DNA of 64,000 nt from NCBI RefSeq assembly GCF_018802765.1, contig NZ_CP069163.1, positions 3,544,311 to 3,608,310 on the forward strand, written 5' to 3'. The first letter of the stretch is position 1. Each line of letters opens with the position of its first letter. The position numbers and the translations under genes are program-made. This document shows positions 61,205 to 64,000 of the stretch, one piece after another. A model generated the notes under the pieces. That model saw only the letters and a program-made list of their open reading frames with translations, was not told where the DNA came from and did no database searches. Source of the stretch: Paludibacterium sp. B53371. Lineage in GTDB: Bacteria; Pseudomonadota; Gammaproteobacteria; Burkholderiales; Chromobacteriaceae.

Positions 61205-61939
61205 ATGTCCCCCGCGCTGACTGCCTTGCGTCAACTGATCGATCAGGCCAACCACATCGCCGTGCTCAGCGGAGCCGGCATGAGCACCGAGTCCGGCATT
61301 CCGGATTTCCGCTCCGCCAAAGGGCTGTGGACCCGCAACATGAGCCTGCCCGAAGTCGTGTCGATCGATTATTTCCAGCGCGAACCGGAGGCCTTCTGGC
61401 AGGCGTTCCGCGAGATCTTTCATCTCAAGATGGTCGGCGGCTATCTGCCCAACGACGGCCACCGCTTTCTGGCCGAACTGGAGCAGGGCGGCAAACAGCT
61501 CACCATCCTGACCCAGAACATCGACGGCCTGCATGGCCGGGCCGGCAACAGCCAGGTGCTGGAATTGCACGGCACCCTGCTGACCGCCAGCTGCCCGGCC
61601 TGCGGCAGCAGCCATGCCCTCGACTATGTCCAGCATCACACTCTGCCGCTGTGCCGCCGCTGCCATGAAGTGCTCAAGCCGGATGTGGTGCTGTATGGCG
61701 AAGCCGTGCCCCTGATCGAGGCCGCATTTCATGCGGCACTGGAGGCCGATCTGCTGCTGGTGCTCGGCTCCTCGCTCGAGGTGTCGCCGGTGAACCTGAT
61801 CCCGGTCGAGGCGGCGCGCGCCGGCATCCCCTGCGCCCTGATCAACTACACCCCGACCCGCTTCGACGAGCTGTTCGACCCCTGCATTCACGCCGGCATC
61901 GGCGAAACCTGCCGCCAGCTGGCGGCGCTGGCGGCCTGA
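61205..61939 (+). CDS. cobB: Sir2-family NAD-dependent protein deacylase
   Basis: A 244-residue sirtuin that removes acyl groups from lysine using NAD. Motifs: GAGMSTESGIPDFRS (23-37), TQNIDGLH (103-110), catalytic His122, zinc cysteines 130, 133, 150 and 153, and LGSSLEVSPVN. The Tyr-x-x-Arg pair of desuccinylases is not seen in the expected place, so deacetylation is favoured. The start is set by the TATAAT at 61165. It converges on lysP with 6 bp between stop codons. Confidence 0.92.
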   Translation: MSPALTALRQLIDQANHIAVLSGAGMSTESGIPDFRSAKGLWTRNMSLPEVVSIDYFQREPEAFWQAFREIFHLKMVGGYLPNDGHRFLAELEQGGKQLTILTQNIDGLHGRAGNSQVLELHGTLLTASCPACGSSHALDYVQHHTLPLCRRCHEVLKPDVVLYGEAVPLIEAAFHAALEADLLLVLGSSLEVSPVNLIPVEAARAGIPCALINYTPTRFDELFDPCIHAGIGETCRQLAALAA

Positions 61940-61945
61940 GTCCGC

Positions 61946-63421
61946 TCAACGGTCGGCGCGTGCCGCCGAGAAGTCGATATCGCCCAGCGCAATCAGCGGC
62001 CGGCGATGCTTCCACTTGTAGCCCAGCCAGAACAGCAGGAACAGCGGAATGCCGATATAGGTGGCCAGCACGCCGTTCCAGTCGATGTGCGCACCGCTGA
62101 AGGCCCCGACGTTCTGCCCCAGCATGATCACCAGACACAGCACAAAGGCGAACAGCGGACCGAAGGGGAACCACCTGGCACGATACGGCAGCACCGACAG
62201 ATCCTTGCCCTGGGCGACCAGCGCCCGGCGGAAGCGGTAGTGGCAGATGGCGATGCCCAGCCAGGCGATGAACCCCGTCATGCCGGCACAGTTCAGCAGC
62301 CACATATACACCTTGCTGTCACCCCACAGCGAAGTCAGGAAACACAGCGCCGCCACGGCAGTCGTCAGATACAGCGCGTTGCGCGGCACCCCGTTGCGCG
62401 ACACCTTGCCCAGCGCCCGCGGCGCCATGCCATTTTGCGCCATGCTGTAGAGCATGCGCGTGCAGGCATAGATGCCGGAATTCCCCGCCGACAACACCGC
62501 CGACAGAATCGTGGCGTTGACCACGCTGGCCGCCGCCGCCATGCCGGCACGCTGGAACACCAGGGTGAACGGGCTGGCGCCGACATCGCTCATCTCATTC
62601 TTCAGCAACAGCGGATCGTTGTAGGGCAGCAGCAGGCCGACCACCAGAATCGACAGCATGTAGAACATCAGGATGCGCCAGAAAATCTGTCTTGCCGCAC
62701 GCGGCAAGGTTTGAGCCGGATCATCCGCCTCGCCGGCGGCCACACCGATCACCTCGGTGCCCTGATAGGCAAAGCCGACCACCATCGAAACACTGATAAA
62801 AGCAGCAAAACCGCCGACGAAGCCGTTGCCGCTGGCAAAAAACACCGGCAGGCCCGCCGCCAGACCGTGATACACCGGGCGGGTCATGATGCCGACAATC
62901 ATCAGCAGACCGATGACGATGAAGGCGATGATGGTCAGCACCTTCAGCAGCGAGAACCAGTATTCCGCCTCGCCGAACCCCTTCACCGACACAATGTTCA
63001 GCGCCACGATCAGCGCCAGGGACAGCGCACTCCACACCCAGCCCGGCGTGGCGGGGAACCAGTAATGCATGATCAGCCCGGCCGCCACCAGCTCGACGGC
63101 GATCACCACCGCCCAGTTGAACCAGTAATTCCAGCCCAGCGCAAAGCCGAAACCCTCGTCGACAAAGCGGCTGCCATACACCTGAAACGAACCGGTCTGC
63201 GGCATATAGGCCGCCATCTCCCCCAGACTGGTCATGAGGAAATACACCATCAGACCGCACACCGCATAGGCCAGCAGCGCGCCGGCCGGGCCGGCACTGG
63301 CAATGGTGGCACCGGAAGCCAGAAACAGCCCGGTGCCGATCGAACCGCCAATGGCAATCATCGACAGATGGCGCGCGCGCAGGGCGCGGCGCAAGCCGCC
63401 GTTAGCTTGGTTGTCTTGCAT
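61946..63421 (-). CDS. lysP: Lysine-type amino-acid permease (LysP-like APC)
   Basis: A 491-residue, 12-helix APC-family proton symporter. It closely resembles E. coli LysP: RALRARHLSMIAIGGSIGTGLF, GLMVYFLMTSLGEMAAYMP, VDEGFGFALGWNYWFNWAV, ISVSMVVGFAYQGTEVIGVAAGE and NSGIYACTRMLYSMAQNGMAP. Lysine is therefore the likely substrate. The next 250 bp upstream are AT-rich promoter DNA without a known riboswitch. Convergent with the sirtuin gene. Confidence 0.9.
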   Translation of the reverse strand: MQDNQANGGLRRALRARHLSMIAIGGSIGTGLFLASGATIASAGPAGALLAYAVCGLMVYFLMTSLGEMAAYMPQTGSFQVYGSRFVDEGFGFALGWNYWFNWAVVIAVELVAAGLIMHYWFPATPGWVWSALSLALIVALNIVSVKGFGEAEYWFSLLKVLTIIAFIVIGLLMIVGIMTRPVYHGLAAGLPVFFASGNGFVGGFAAFISVSMVVGFAYQGTEVIGVAAGEADDPAQTLPRAARQIFWRILMFYMLSILVVGLLLPYNDPLLLKNEMSDVGASPFTLVFQRAGMAAAASVVNATILSAVLSAGNSGIYACTRMLYSMAQNGMAPRALGKVSRNGVPRNALYLTTAVAALCFLTSLWGDSKVYMWLLNCAGMTGFIAWLGIAICHYRFRRALVAQGKDLSVLPYRARWFPFGPLFAFVLCLVIMLGQNVGAFSGAHIDWNGVLATYIGIPLFLLFWLGYKWKHRRPLIALGDIDFSAARADR

Positions 63422-63610
63422 GTCAAAACCTTTGGATCGGGATATCGCTATCTTGGGTCATGCCGCGCTGCGGCGGGCATCAGTCTAGACAGATCAATCA
63501 GATAAAATGAAATATTTCCAAAAATATGCAAAAAAGCTGAAATCAGCACGAAAAACGGCAAAAATCACATAAAAATCGTGGTTTGGAAAAATCTAGCATA
63601 AAGCAGGAAA

Positions 63611-63637
63611 ACTAGACAAATGTTTAATTTGTCTAGT
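63611..63637. repeat. Inverted repeat between lysP and small membrane protein gene
   Basis: Perfect 10-bp arms ACTAGACAAA and TTTGTCTAGT with 7-bp spacer TGTTTAA. It lies 39 bp after the small gene's stop codon on the minus strand and about 190 bp before lysP. It could be an operator of lysP; the stem is AT-rich for a terminator. Confidence 0.55.
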
Positions 63638-63675
63638 CATGTGAGCGAGGGGAAGCGCGAGACCCGGGGCAGCCG

Positions 63676-63864
63676 TCAGCCGATGGCTTTGCCCGGGCGG
63701 GACGTTTGTACGGATAGTTCGGCGGGCGCCGACAGATGTTCGCCGGCAGTGGTTGCCGCCAGATGGGACGGCATGTGCAGGAACACCATGACGATCAGGG
63801 GCAGCAGGGTCGCCATGACCGTGCCGATGAATTGCCGGACGAATTGGTCGAGTGCCGGATGCAT
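63676..63864 (-). CDS. Small membrane protein downstream of rubredoxin
   Basis: A 62-residue protein with one hydrophobic segment (FIGTVMATLLPLIVMVFLH, about 12-30) and a polar Ser/Ala-rich tail. ATG 63864 follows AGGAGAAAAGT, a strong ribosome site, which supports a real gene. It follows rubredoxin by 64 bp in the same direction, with a hairpin (63882-63912) between. No homologue recognised. Confidence 0.6.
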   Translation of the reverse strand: MHPALDQFVRQFIGTVMATLLPLIVMVFLHMPSHLAATTAGEHLSAPAELSVQTSRPGKAIG

Positions 63865-63881
63865 ACTTTTCTCCTGTATCG

Positions 63882-63912
63882 CTGGCGGACGGCGCAAGCC
63901 GCCATCCGCCAG
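63882..63912 (-). terminator. Hairpin between rubredoxin and small membrane protein genes
   Basis: Arms CTGGCGGA (63882-63889) and TCCGCCAG (63905-63912) with further inner pairing. No T run follows on the minus strand, so it may reduce rather than stop read-through. Confidence 0.45.
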
Positions 63913-63928
63913 CAGTCAAATGGCCGGC

Positions 63929-64000
63929 CTAACAAGCCAGGGGGACAAAATCACGCTTGGTGACACCACACTCCGGGCAGCGCCAGTCATCCGGAATGGC
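63929..64000 (-). CDS. Rubredoxin (C-terminal part)
   Basis: The last 23 codons are in the window and read IPDDWRCPECGVTKRDF followed by VPLAC and a stop. The second C-x-x-C-G iron motif and the W-x-C-P hallmark identify a rubredoxin, a small one-iron electron carrier. The N terminus with the first cysteine pair lies beyond the window edge. Confidence 0.93.
   Translation of the reverse strand, partial: AIPDDWRCPECGVTKRDFVPLAC

Noticed and set aside
63422-63600. Lysine riboswitch upstream of lysP
   Set aside because: The stretch is simple AT-rich DNA without the conserved L-box core; this class is also rare in betaproteobacteria.
1-64000. CRISPR arrays, tRNA or rRNA genes, insertion sequences, prophage or integrase
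   Set aside because: Intergenic regions were read for repeats and cloverleaf-like T-loop sequences and none was seen; no transposase or integrase motifs occur in any plausible frame.

Overview
This is a GC-rich bacterial chromosome segment with close gene packing and ordinary metabolic, transport and regulatory genes. The gene content (DctBD-controlled symporter, split pntAa/pntAb/pntB, class II hybrid-cluster protein, YqjI/YqjH pair, YehYXW, many LysR regulators) fits a free-living, facultatively anaerobic betaproteobacterium. I would guess the order Neisseriales (Chromobacterium relatives), but that is inference from protein flavour, not a marker gene. No tRNA, rRNA, CRISPR array, insertion sequence, integrase or prophage gene was seen, so this looks like core or soft-core chromosome rather than an island. 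About 65 genes are supported, two of them cut by the window edges (an amino-acid ABC ATPase at the left, rubredoxin at the right).

Layout. 1-2.3 kb: the end of a basic amino-acid ABC ATPase, an AstE/AspA-like zinc hydrolase and a TetR regulator. 2.3-7.2 kb: a sigma54 nutrient-uptake module, with a DAACS symporter, DctB kinase and DctD activator in one direction; the symporter has a sigma54 promoter and two upstream palindromes. 7.2-9.6 kb: MaoC-like protein, flavodoxin-like reductase, and folE followed 2 bp later by a BLUF blue-light receptor. 9.7-12.8 kb: gamma-glutamyltranspeptidase and an HD/HD-GYP protein. 13-19.2 kb: two MFS transporters, NAT, pirin, OsmC, then a YqjI-like metal regulator with its ferric reductase; the same palindromic operator lies in front of the first MFS gene and of the regulator. 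19.3-24.4 kb: hcp with an FNR-like box, then valine catabolism mmsAB with a divergent LysR. 24.4-26.8 kb: heme-barrel protein, LytTR regulator and LytS-type kinase. 27-34 kb: oxidoreductases, LysR, nitroreductase, twin GNATs, YegD, a transglutaminase-like protein and an orphan sugar-binding protein. 34-40.4 kb: hydroxyproline catabolism (epimerase, D-hydroxyproline dehydrogenase, DapA-type deaminase, GntR regulator, binding protein, sugar kinase). 40.4-50 kb: orphan binding proteins, MgtC, transhydrogenase, UgpQ and a chemoreceptor. 50-55.3 kb: YehYXW osmoprotectant-type ABC genes without their binding protein, and a complete amino-acid (probably cystine) ABC system. 55.3-64 kb: LysR with its target reductase, ZntB, a manganese riboswitch controlling terC-htpX-DUF456, a sirtuin, LysP, a small membrane protein and rubredoxin.

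The strongest signals beyond plain gene calling are regulatory: the yybP-ykoY manganese riboswitch with terminator at 58511-58686, the sigma54 promoter plus tandem activator sites at 7082-7223, the duplicated YqjI-type operator (12863-12892 and 17662-17700), and the paired GntR-type sites in the hydroxyproline divergon. Unusual protein features are a DctD whose GAFTGA loop reads HAFTDA, and its partner symporter, in which the conserved N-x-D-G-T/S motif reads NLAAS. The most suggestive possibly undescribed associations are folE-BLUF, heme barrel-LytTR-LytS, and a Mn riboswitch over terC-htpX. All homology statements come from reading motifs and remembered family features; no database search was made.
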